Assembly: GCF_027409185.1 (NCBI RefSeq)
Contig: NC_084474.1
Coordinates: 11,525,382 to 11,589,381 of the forward strand
DNA: 64,000 nt
Reading direction: 5' to 3'
Origin: Cynocephalus volans
Taxonomy: Eukaryota > Chordata > Mammalia > Dermoptera > Cynocephalidae
Shown: positions 24,271-35,345 of the stretch, in pieces
How the letters are laid out: every line of letters begins with the position of its first letter
Numbering within the stretch: the stretch's first letter is position 1
The notes under the pieces: generated by a model
The model's database searches: none
What the model was told of the DNA's origin: nothing
The model's input: the letters and a program-made list of their open reading frames with translations, nothing else
Translations under genes and position numbers: made by a program

Positions 24271-24274
24271 AGAC

Positions 24275-27200
24275 TTTTTTCTTTAGACCAATTTTAGGTT
24301 TACAGAAAAATTGAGCACAAAATACAGAGAATTTCCATATATCCCCGGCCCCTCCCCACGGGCTTGCCCCACAGTTTTCTCCCACTATTAACATTTTCAA
24401 TTAGTATGGTACCTTTGTTACAATTAATCAATGAATATTGTTACATTCTTATTAACTAAAGTCTATAGTTTATGATAGGGTTCCCTCTTTGTGTTTTACA
24501 GCTCTATGGATTTTGACAAATATATAAAATTACATATCCACAGTTACAGAACCATACAGAATAGTTTCACTGACCTGAAACTCTCCTGTGCATCACCTAC
24601 TCATCCGTCCCTGTTTCCTGTCTCCCCGCTCACCGAGCCCCTGGCAATCACTAATCTTTTTTCTCTATATATAGTTTTGTCTTTCTAGAATGTCATATAG
24701 TTGGAATTGCACAGGATGGAGCTTTTTCTGATTAGCTTCTTTCACTAAGCAATATACATTTAAGTTTTCTCTGTGTCTCCTCATGACTTGATAGAGTCTT
24801 TAGCGCTGAACAATACTCTACTGTATGGATATACTACACTTTGTTTATAGGGTAATCTACTGAAAGACGTCCTGGTTGCTGCCAAATTTTGGCAATTATA
24901 CGTAAAGCTGCTATAAACATTCATGTGCAGTTTTTTGTGTGGACATCATTTGGCTAAATACTGAGAAGCACAATTACTGGATTGTATGGTAAGACTATAT
25001 TTAGATTTGTCTACGAAACTGCCAATTTGTCCTCCCAAGTGGCTAATTGTACCATTTTGCATTCTCACGAACAATGAATAGAATTTCTATAGCTCTGCCT
25101 CCTGGCAACATTTGGTGTAGTCTGCCTGTTCGTTTTCAAATGTTGAAACTAGTTTGCATTCCTGGAATAAATTCCATTTGGTCACGATGTATCATTCTTT
25201 TTATACATTGTTGCATTTGATTTGCTAATATTTTGGTGAGGACTTTTACATCTATGTTCATGAGAGATATTGATCTATTGTTTTCCTTTCTTGTAATATC
25301 TTTCTCTGGTCTTGGTATTAGGGTAATGCCAGCCTTATAGAATGAGTTATGAAGTGTTCTCCTTGCTTCTATTTTCTGGAAGAGATTGCAGAAAATTGGA
25401 ATAATTACTCTCTATTGTTTTTCTGTTTTCAAATTTATTGATTTTGGTTCTGATTTTAATTATTTCTTTTTTCTATTACTTTGGATTTAATATCCTCTTT
25501 TTTCCTGCTGTCCTAAAGTGGAAATTTACATTATTGATTTTAGATTTTTTTCTTTTCTAATACATACATTAAATGTTAAAACTATCCCTCCAAACACTGT
25601 TTTCACTTCATCCTACATATTTGATAACCTGTATTTTCATTTTTATTTAGTTCAAAATATTTTAAAATTTCTCTTGAAACGTCTTTAACTAATGTGCTAT
25701 TTAAAAGTGTTATTTCTGAGTTTTGCAAAATCTCCTTTAGCCAGCTGTGAATATGACAGAAAATTTTATTTAGGAGAGGAAGAAACGTTTAGATTAAGAT
25801 ACAAAGGAAGAAATGTAGGCATATCATATATGGGTTTAAACACAATCTCTTTTTTACTTTTATCTTTTATTGAAACATTGATTGTATGTATTTATGGGGT
25901 ACGGAGTTATATTTCAATAAATGTATACAATCTGTGGTGATTGAGTAAGGGTAATTAGCATATTCATCATTGCAAAACTTAATCATTTCTTTGTGATGTG
26001 AACATTTGATCTTCTCTCTTCTAGTTATTCGATAACATGCAGTAAATTGTTACTAATTATAGATTCCTGGGTTGACTGTTCACCAATAGTACTTATTTTT
26101 CATATCGGTAATTTTGTGTCCATTAACCACCCTTTTTAATGTTTCTTTTTGTCACATATGAAGGCAAAGAAGACAGAAAAACAGCATCCCTCATTCATAT
26201 ATTCACCCATTTTTTCATTAAATAAAGAGCTTATTGTTCATTTTTTAAAAAAATAAAAATAAATAAAAGTGCTGTTTAGCTTTCAAATGTTTTGGGATTT
26301 TCCAGAAATCTTTTTGTTACTGATTTCTCGTTTAATTCACTTGTGATCTGAGAGAAAACCATGTATTATTTCTGTCCTTTTAAGTTTGTTAAGGTAGGTT
26401 TTATGACCCAGAATGTGGTCTACATTGGTTAGCATTCCATGTGAGCTTGAGAAGAATGTGTATTCTCCTGTTGGATGAATTATTCTATAAATGTCAATTA
26501 GATCTAGTTGACTGAGGGTATTGCTCAGTTCAATTACATCCTTACTTTCTACCTCATGGTCCTGTTGATCACTGAAAGAGGGGTGTTGAAGTCTCCAAGT
26601 ACAATAGTGGATTTGCCTGGTTTTTTTGTAGTTTTACCTCACATTTTTTGACACTGCGTTGTTAGGTGCATACACATACACATCCAGGATTATTATGTTT
26701 TCTTGGAGAACTGACCCTTTTATCATTATGTAATGACCCTCTTTATCTATGGTCTGAAGTCTGAAATTTAGACAGCTTTTCCAGCTTGCTTTTGATTATT
26801 GCTAACATGGTATGTCTTTCTCCATCCCTTTCCTACCATATATTACACAGATTAAACTATCTGTGTCCTTATAATTAAAATTTCCCACAGATAACATATA
26901 GTTGTGTCTTGTTTTTGTAATCCACCCTGATAGTTTCTGCTTTTTAATAGATGTATTTAGGCCATTCAAATTTGAGGCAATTATTGATATAGTTGGATTA
27001 ATATATAGCATATTTGTAACTGTTCTCTATTTGTTGCCCCAGTTCTTTGTTTCTTTTTTTTTTTGTCTTCCACTCTTTTTCTTGTTTGTTGGGTCTTAGA
27101 TGCACATTTTATATAATTCCATTTTCTCTCCTCTTTTAGCATTTTAATTATAGTTCTGTTTTAAAAATTTAGTAGTTGTTCTAGACTTTGGAATATACAT

Positions 27201-28265
27201 TTACAACTAATCTAAGTCCACTTTCAAATCACACTATACCTCTTCATGTTAATGTAGGTACCTTATAAGAGTATTCCTAATTCTGCTCTCCTATCCTTCA
27301 TAACATTTGTCATTAATTTTACTTATACATAAGCTATAATCACCTAATACAATGTTCCTACTATTGCCTTAAACAAATAGTTATCTGTTAGTGCAATTAA
27401 TTGTGAAAAAATAAAAGATTTTATCTTACCTTTATTCCTTCTCTAATGTGCTTCCTTTATTTATGTAGAACCGAGTTTTGGACCTATATAATTTTTCTTC
27501 TCATTGAAGAACTTTTTTCTAACATTTCTTGCAAGGCAGGTCTACTGGAACAGATTTAATCAATTTTTGTTTGTCTGAGAAAGTCTTTATTTCTCCTTCC
27601 CTCTCAAAGGATATTTGTGTTGGATACAGAAACCTACATTGGTGGGTTTTTACTTTCAGTATATTAGCTCTTCTTGCTTGCATGGTTTCTGAAGAGAAGT
27701 CTAATGTAACTCTTATCCTCGTTTCTATGTAGACAAGGTGTTATTTTCCCTGTGACTTCTTTCAAGACTTTCTCTTTATCTTTGATTTTCTGCAATTTAA
27801 ATATGATATATCTAGGTGTAGAGTTTTTTGGTATCTTTCTCATTTGGCACTCTCTGAGCATCCTGGATCTGTGGTTAGGTATCTATCATTAATTTTTAAA
27901 AATTCTCAGGCAGTATACGTCAAATGCTTAAAACATTCTTCCTTTCCCTTTATTTTGTCCTACTAGCATTCCCATTGCACATAGTTTACACCTTTTGTAG
28001 TTATCATACATTTCTTGGATATTTTGTTCCATTTTTAAAATTCTTTTTTCTCGAGTTTCAGTTTGAGATGTTGCTATTAAAATATCTTCACAATTGTGGA
28101 TTCTTTCCTTGGTAGTATCCAGTCTACTGATGAGTCCATCAAAGCATTCCTCATTTCTGTTAGTGTTTTTGATTTCTATCATTGCCTTTAGATAATTGCT
28201 TAGTGTTTCCATGTCTTTGCTTACATTATTCATCTGTGCTTGCATGTTGTCAACTTTTTCATTAG
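24275..28265 (-). mobile_element. Old L1M/HAL1-type LINE, minus strand, rearranged
   Basis: 24275-25090 is the complement of the L1M 3' region (ctggcaatcactaatctt, tgaacaatactctactgtatgg). At about 25090-25140 it jumps to the reverse-transcriptase region (gttgcatttgatttgctaatattttgg), an internal deletion. Endonuclease and spacer remnants follow through 26274-27700. Around 27700-28250 the minus strand encodes a broken ORF1-like coiled coil (FDGLISRLDTTKERIHNCED). A processed retrocopy (25711-26265) interrupts it. There are many stops and no active product. Confidence 0.7.
25711..26265 (+). pseudogene. Processed retrocopy of an unidentified transcript
   Basis: Flanked by aaaagtgt (25703-25710) and aaaagtgc (26266-26273). 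It interrupts an old L1 that is colinear on both sides (...ctatttaaaagtg / aagtgctgtttagc...). Its 3' end has AATAAA at about 26221 followed some 20 nt later by an A-rich tail, so the copied strand is plus. In the middle (about 25845-26135) lies an antisense L1 3'UTR piece (attgatt..tttatggggtac). I do not recognise the source gene; the first 130 nt encode no known domain. Confidence 0.5.
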
Positions 28266-28267
28266 AC

Positions 28268-28613
28268 CCTACTATAGTATGTGCCCCTGCCCCAAATTCA
28301 TACATTGAATCCCTAATCCTCAAAGTGATGGTATTTGGAGATGGTGCCTTTGGGAGGTAATTAGACCATGAGTGTGGAAATCTCATGGATGGGATTAGTG
28401 CCCTTATAAGAAGAGAATGAATGTATTTTCTCTCTCTTGTGGGAAAATACAGTGAGAAGTTGGCCATCTGTAAATCAGGAAAAGGGCCCTCATCTAGAAC
28501 CTAACCTAGCTGGCATCCTGGTCTTCAGCCTCCAGAATTGTGAGAAATAAATTTCTGTTGTTTGAGCCACCTAGTCTATGTAATTCAGTATAGCACCATG
28601 AACTGACTAAGAC
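28268..28613 (+). mobile_element. MLT1-type MaLR solo LTR
   Basis: The consensus order is intact: ccccaaattcatacattgaatccctaatcctc, gatggtatttggagatgg, gggaggtaattagaccatgag, gggattagtgcccttataagaag, gagaaataaatttctgttgtttgagcc and an end at ...gactaagacag. It is inserted in the old L1/HAL1-like element. Confidence 0.85.
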
Positions 28614-29540
28614 AGAGCCTTTAGAATATTGGTTATAGTTAAATTGCCAGTATGATAATTCCAAATCTCTGACATATCTGAGGCTGGTTCTGATGTTAGA
28701 TTTGTTTCTTCAGACTGTCTTGTCTTTTAGCATGTGTTATAATATTTGGTTAAAAGCCAGCCGCGGATTAGGTAAAAGGAGCTTTGGTTTATAGGCCTTT
28801 AGCATTAAGTTTTAGCCTTATTGACTTAGAGTTTGGCTATGTTTACTGTTTGTTGTAGTTGAAGGTGTCAGAGGCTACAGTTTCCTCCAGTGTTCTTGTT
28901 TTTGTCTCCCCGTCTTTAAGTTTCTCTAGTGACCTTTTCTTAAATAACATGTGAGACATGAAGTTTTTCAGTTTTGTTCCCCTGCTACTATCCAGAAGCC
29001 CCCCTGACATGGTAGTAAGATGCAGAGGGAGAAGAAGTGTCCTGTACTGCTGTGATTAGATCTCTGTCTTTCAGTGAGCCTCTGCTCTTGGACTGTGCCC
29101 TTCACAAGTGCTCCTTAGCTTTTTTTCTCCCCTTAGGTGAGACAGGAAGTCTGGAGGGGTCTGGAGTTGGGTATTTCCCTTATCCTACTTGGGGTAGGTG
29201 CTGGTAAATAGTTTCCCTTGAGGGCAGGCCTTTGTTAATGAGTACAGAAGCTCTGGGCGTGTTTCAAAACTTACCTTTTTTCTCCCCCAGCAGGAAGCCT
29301 GAGGGAATTTTTCTCTGACCTTCACAGTTAAACCTGCTGGGACTCCTGGGATAAAACTCATGAAAGTGTGCAGGGACCCTAAGGCTGTGCCTCCAGGAGT
29401 TTTTATCTCTCAGTTTAGTCCACACGCCTTCCTTTAACTGTTCCTACCAGTTGCTGGTTTTAGTGGTGGCTCTGCTCCCTGTCAGCAGTGATCATCTGTG
29501 TTCCTTGTATGTTCTTCCAGTTTTTGGAGTGGTGCTTTTT
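28614..29540 (-). mobile_element. HAL1/L1M-like 5' region, minus strand
   Basis: The plus strand contains gccagtatgataattccaaatctctgacatatctgaggctggttctgatg and further text typical of the complement of HAL1/L1M 5' parts. It is the upstream continuation of the element at 24275-28265 beyond the MLT1 insertion. No coding capacity. Confidence 0.5.
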
Positions 29541-29587
29541 CCTCCAACCTCAGTTCTTGGGTAGATCTAAGAAAAATTGATTTTCAG

Positions 29588-30010
29588 GCAGCACCAGCAC
29601 GTGACTGAGCAGGTAGCCTTGCTGCCACCAGATTTCATCCCCAGCCCGGCTGAGTGCGTGCCAACCAGAGAGGCGCCCCACCAGAGAGGCCAGAGTCCCG
29701 TGGAGACCACACGCCCTGCAGTGCTGTCATGTGACCAAGCAGGTAGGCCTCGCTGCTGCTGAACCCCATCCCCAGACTGGCCGAGTGTGCACTGACCAGA
29801 GAGGCACACCCCCAGGGAGGCCTGAGTTCTATGGAGACCACATGCCCTGTGGCACCAGCACACAACCTAGCAGGAAGGCTTCACCACCGCCAGACACCAT
29901 CCCCAGCCCAGCCGAGTGCAGGCCAACCAGACAGGCGCCTCCCCAGAGAGGCCCAAGACCCAAGGCAAACACGTGCCTGAGGCACCAGTGGGCAACTGAG
30001 CAGACACTGA
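29588..30010 (+). repeat. Tandem monomers in L1 5' leader
   Basis: A shared start (gcaccagcacgtgactgagcagg or variant) recurs at about 29588, 29717, 29850 and 29980, a period of about 130 bp, each with a ccgagtgc..gccaaccagagaggcgcc core. Tandem promoter monomers are well known in rodent L1s. Confidence 0.8.
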
Positions 30011-31214
30011 GGCACCATGCCAAATTGGCAGCCCCAGCAGGATCCTAGCCAGACAGTAGTGTTGAACCAGTGGACTGTGAAATCCCTTGCCACAATGACT
30101 AAACACCAAAGGAAAGATACCAGAAATGTGAAAAATCAGGAAAGTACACCACCAAAGGGTAATATATCTCAAGCTCTAGATCCTATAGAACAAGAAGCCT
30201 TTGAAATGTTTGACAAGGAATTTCGAGTGATAATCCTAAGGAAACTAAATGAGATACAAGAAAACTCAGCTAGACAACATGATGAAATGAGGAAAAGTAT
30301 ACAGGACCTGAAAGAGGAAATGTATAAGGAAATCAATGTCCTTGATAAAGAATGTAGCAGAGCTTGCTGAACTGAAGAATTCATTCAACGAAATAAAAAA
30401 CACAACAGAGTTTAACCAGCAGGCTTGCGGAAGTGGAAGAGAGAACTTCTGACCTTGAAGATGGGCTGTTTGAAATAAAACAGGTACACACAAAAAAAGA
30501 AAAAAGAATTAAAAACACTGAAGAAAATCTAAGAGAGATATCAGACAACCTTAAGTGTTCAAATATCCAAGTCATGGGCATTCTAGAAAGGGAGGAAAAA
30601 GGAGATTGCATTGAAAACATATTCAACAAAATAGTGGCAGAAAACTTCCCAGGTATAGGAAAAGACACAGATCTTCAAATTCAGGAAGCTCAAAGATCCC
30701 CAACTGTATTAAACCCAAAAAGGTCTTCTCCAAGACATGTTATAGTCAAATTGGCAAAACTCAAAGACAAAGAGGGAATCTTAAAAGCTGCAAGAGAGAA
30801 GCATCAAATCACCTATAAGAGACCCCCAATCAGACTAATATTAGACTTTTCATCACAAACCCTAAAAGCCAGAAAGGAATGGGATGATATATTCAAAACA
30901 CTAAAAGACAGAGCCTGCCAGCCAAGAACTCTACCCAACAGGGCTATCTTTCCAAAATGAAGGGCAAATAGTACATTTCTCAGACAAACAAAAACTGCGG
31001 GAGTTCACTACCACATGACCACCCTTACAAGAAATTCTCAAGGGAGTACTGGGTTTGTTACCTGAAAAATAACTACCACTGCCATAAAAACCCAAGAAAA
31101 ATCTAAACCCACTAGTAAAATGAGAATGCCAACAATGAAGAGAAAAAAAAAAAGTTTTTCTCCAACCCAAGCAACCAACAAATACAGAAGACAAACTGTA
31201 AATCAGAAAGAGAG

Positions 31215-31385
31215 GGGGCCAGCCCATGGCTCACTCGGGAGAGTGTGGTGCTGATAACACCAAGGCCACGGGGTCGGATCCCATATAGGGATGGCCGGTT
31301 AGCTGACTGGGTGAGTGTGGTGCTGACAACACCACGTCAAGAGTTAAGATCCCCTTACCGGTCATCTTTAAAAAAAAAAAAAGAA
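31215..31385 (+). mobile_element. Dimeric tRNA-Ile-derived SINE
   Basis: Same dimer as 10463-10637: ggctcactcgggagagtgtg and gggtcggatccc, then gggtgagtgtggtgctgac and gttaagatcccc, then an A tail. Perfect TSDs agaaagagag lie at 31205-31214 and 31386-31395. It sits in the spacer between L1 ORF1 and ORF2. Confidence 0.92.
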
Positions 31386-32905
31386 AGAAAGAGAGGAACA
31401 AAAGACACTTAAGACATCCAAACAAAAATCAATAAAATGCTAGGAGTAAATCAACAGTTTTCAATAACAACTCTTAAAGTAAAAGGATTAAATTCTCCAA
31501 TCAAAAGACACAGACTGGCTGACTGGATTACATGCTGCCTTCAAGAGACCCACCTCACCTATAAAGACTCACATAGACTAAGAGTGAAAGGATGGAAAAA
31601 GATTTACCATGCAAACAGAAATGAAAAACAAGCTGGAGTAGCTATTCTTATATCTGATAAAATAGACTTTAAACTAAAGACCATAAAAAGAGATAATGAG
31701 GGCCACTACATAATGATAAAAGGATTCATCTATCAAGAAGACATAACAATCATAAATATGTATGCACCCAATGTTAGAGCTGCCAGATTTATAAAACAAA
31801 CGCTATGAGACCTAAAGAAGGAAATAGACACTAATACCATAATAGCAGGGGACCTGAACACCCCACTGTCAATATTGGACAGATCATCTAGGCAAAGAAT
31901 CTGCAGAGAAACACAAGATCTAAACAATACTCTAGACCAATTGGACTTGGCAGATATCTACAGAACATTCCATCCAACAACCTCAGAATATTCATTCTTC
32001 TCATCAGCACATGGATCATTCTCTAGGATAGATCACATGTTAGGTCACAAATCAAGTCTCAACAGATTTTAAAAAATTGGAATTATCCCATGTATTTTCT
32101 CAGACCAAAATGGATTAAAATTAGAAATCAATAACAAATGAAATTCAGGAAACTATACAAACACATGGAAATTAAACAGCATTCTACTTAATGACATATG
32201 GGTCCAAGAAGAAATCAAACAGGAAATCAAAAAATTTATTGAAACTAATGAAAACAATGATACATCATACCAAAACCTGTGGGATCCTGCAAAAGCAGTA
32301 CTACAGGGGAAATTTATCACGTTAAATGCTCACCTCAGAAGAATGGAAAGATGGCAAGTGAACAACCTAATACTTCACCTTAAAGAACTAGAAAAACAAG
32401 AACAATCCAAACCAAACGTTAGCAGACGGAAAGAAATCATTAAGATCAGAGCAGAACTGAATGAAATTGAAGCCCCCAAAATGATGCAACATGTCAATGA
32501 ATCAAAAAGATTGTTTTTTGAAAAAATAAATAAAATTGACAAACCATTAGCACAGGTAACTAAAAAAAGAAGAGAGAAGACCCAAATAACAAAAATTAGA
32601 AATGAAAAAGGAGATATTACAACTGATACCTCTTTAATACAATGAATCATTAGTGACTACTATAAACAACTATACGCCAACAAATTTGAAAATCTGGAGA
32701 AATTGGATAAATTTCTGGACACACACAAACTACCAAAACTGAGCCAAGATGTTGTAGAAAATCTGACCAGACCAATAACAATAAAAGAGATAGGAGGTGT
32801 TATCAGAAGGCTCCCAACAAAGAAAAGCCCTGGACCAGATGGGTTCACAGCAGAATTTTACCAAACATTCAAAGAGGAATTGACACCAATTCTCTACAAA
32901 CTATT

Positions 32906-33690
32906 CTCGTTACATGTCAAACTGAAATCAGAAGGCTCCCAGTTGTGCTTTTGCTTTGCATACTTCATGAAACAGAATTTCAATGCCTAAACAAAATGAA
33001 TTTTATACTTTGAATTTACTATTTTTTCCTGATTTTTCCTATTAACATTATTATACAACATCATTTCATGTGATGATTTGCATGTACCCCTTCAAATTAT
33101 TATCAAACATGACATATATTGGAAAAGGTCAAAAGCCGCAACTGGGATCTTGATGCTTTACTTCTAAGAGAATGAAAAAGCATCAGGACAGAGAATATTC
33201 TCATCAAATCTTCCCCAAGAAATGCCATAGTGGCTTTGATGGACAGAAGAGACAAGCTTTTCTGTTCATCATATAATGCCAACTCAATGCGTGACTGTAC
33301 ACAAGTGATTTAATTTTATTCTATCACAATTTCCTCATATAAGAATATTAATAAAACAGAATACTTTACTATTATCATGGCACTATTGTTAACACTTTAC
33401 ACGTATAACACTAAATGCTCAGAATAACCAATGAGAGGTTTTTGCAAGGTTGGATAGCTAATAAGTGGGGTAGACAGTCTCTAAAACCCTAACCATTAAC
33501 CACAGGGAAAAATAAAACTTGATGTTGGAAGTGAAGAGTGTACTGTGTAGAGGAATAAGAATAAGTAAACTGACCTCCAGGCTTTTGCAAAGAAATGACT
33601 GTTAGATGTTTGAAGCACACAAAGAAAGCCAATAAGGTTGGAGCAAAATAAAAAAGGTGAAAAATGAGAGAAAATGAGATTGGAAAGGGT
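32906..33690. other. Unassigned intergenic DNA
   Basis: Follows the abrupt L1 break. AT-rich, no gene or named repeat. Confidence 0.5.
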
Positions 33691-33695
33691 TTGTG

Positions 33696-33835
33696 TCATA
33701 ATAATAGCTAATATTTATCAAGTCCTTAAATATTAGGTACAATTCTAAGTATTTCATATTTGGTTTCTTTTAATCCTCAAACACCACTAAAAGTTGGTTC
33801 TGATAGTTATCTTTATTATCGTTATTACATTATTC
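33696..33835 (-). mobile_element. MIR SINE fragment
   Basis: The plus strand reads taatagctaatatttatcaagtcctta...ttctaagtatttcatatttggtttcttttaatcctcaaac, the complement of the MIR 3' half. Confidence 0.65.
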
Positions 33836-34799
33836 CCAGTCAAAACTCACATGATCTAAAATTTTAAAATGGGAATCGACCAATTTACAACTATTAAAAA
33901 GCAATGACAGCTGAGTGGGGCCATTAGAGCTCAGGGGAAGAGGAGGAGAGACCTACAGAGTTCATGAAGGCAGGAGAAGCCACAATGAGAGAAAGAAAGG
34001 ACCACTCTGAAAGTTTCAAGCCCCGGACACTTCAAGGCTGGCCCTGGTGTGTTCATGGAGCAAGAGCTGGCAAAAGCTGCTGCTGTGCCCTTTGTATGAA
34101 GTTGCTTGGAGGGTCTTGATGTCTCCCAGGCCAGCAAAACGACTGGCAGTGTTCCTGGGGCCCACATGGGAGGGAGGGACCACAGACATCTGAAAAAAAG
34201 AGCCATTCAGAGGCCAGTGAGTCATTGCAAGGGACCAGCACATGGCCCATTTTAGGGGAAGTGTTTAGAGTACAGGCAGTGGGAGAGATAAGCCCACCAC
34301 GGGAGCATTGGGGCACAGCACGGACAGCTGATCTGCCCCCCAATCAGCAAAGGACCACTCAGTAGAGATTGGTCAGGAATATAGATCTGCAGGGGGTGCG
34401 GTTTGCTGAAAAGACTCAGGCCCAGACCAGAGTTTCCACACAACCCAGGTGTACTAGACCTCACAAGACCCGGAAGTGCTTACAAGGTCAACAATTAAAT
34501 CCGGAACTGCACAAGAAGGCTTCTCCAGAGAATCAGCAGCAAAGCAGTACTTTAGTTCAACCACAGGGCTCAAGTGTTGGTTCCCACAGGAAGTTCCACC
34601 AATTTAGAAGGAATCAAAGGACAACAAATTAGTTCCAGTGCAGAGTTTAAGTGGTGGGGGTAGCTAATAATCCAACACAGATCTGAAAGAAAAAACAAAA
34701 CACCCACAGATCAGAGACAAAGTTCTGATATTAACCAGTAAAGGTCTAACACCATCAAAAAACACTTATAAGACGTAGAAGGACCAGAAGTCCCCGGGG

Positions 34800-35165
34800 A
34801 TCCCAGGCAGTGGTGGTGAGAGGGCCAAGGGCCTCAGCCACCCGCCCCCCCCACATCCACATCCAGCCCAGCAATGACCACCAGGCCACCATGGGAAGCA
34901 CCCTGGGCTCCTAAGCTGGGAAGGTGGAGGGCTGAGGGCCTCAGCCATGACCCCCCAATGTCTGCATCTAGCTCAGTGATGACCACTGAGCCACTGCTGG
35001 AAGTGCCCAGGCTCCCGAGCCAGCACAATGGGGGTCCATGGGCTTCCTCTATGCCTCCCTGATGTCTGTATCCAGCCCAGCCATGAACACCAGGCCACCA
35101 CTGGAAGCCCCCTGAGCTCCTGTGATGGAATGAGGGGGGTGTGCCATGGGCCTCAACCATGCCCC
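34800..35165 (+). repeat. VNTR of about 105-bp units in composite element
   Basis: Units start at about 34862 (tccagcccagcaatgaccacc), 34969 and 35071, with a partial unit before. Spacings are 107 and 102 bp, matching the minus-strand copy near 1375-1580. Confidence 0.7.
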
Positions 35166-35275
35166 TTCCCCCCTTCTTGGTCATCCCACCCTATCCCCCT
35201 CCCTCTCTCCCCCTCCACCCCAACTGCTCCACACCAACATCTTATTTTTTTATTTTTACTGAGACAGGTAGGGAT

Positions 35276-35345
35276 TAATATCCCTATTTTATTTTATTTT
35301 ATTTTATTTTATTTTTTTATTATTTTATTATTTTTTTAAATTTTA
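35276..35345. repeat. TTTTA-rich microsatellite at L1 tail
   Basis: Repeated tttta units after cctattttat, forming the complement of the L1 A-rich 3' end. Confidence 0.85.

Larger units (their letters stand above)
29585..32905 (+). mobile_element. L1 with tandem-monomer leader, 3' half missing
   Basis: The leader is 29585-30093, with tandem units of about 130 bp. ORF1 runs 30094-30960: it starts MTKHQRKDTRN, with an N-terminal coiled coil and an RRM/C-terminal part in a second frame (HVIVKLAKLKDKEGILKAAR, 30433-30960) after a break near 30370. ORF2 endonuclease is at 31437-32070 ([40 protein letters not shown]), then a linker ([11 protein letters not shown]) and the start of RT ([20 protein letters not shown], to about 32905). 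The L1 text ends abruptly there; the rest of RT, the C-terminus and the 3'UTR are absent. Stops in ORF1 and ORF2 make it inactive. A SINE is inserted in the inter-ORF spacer. Confidence 0.9.

Noticed and set aside
27928..28467. 179-codon minus-strand frame
   Set aside because: The first part crosses the MLT1 LTR and the rest is a decayed L1M/HAL1 ORF1; it is a chance fusion.
30433..30960. 175-codon frame as a host gene
   Set aside because: It is the RRM/C-terminal part of L1 ORF1, colinear with the L1 leader upstream and endonuclease downstream.
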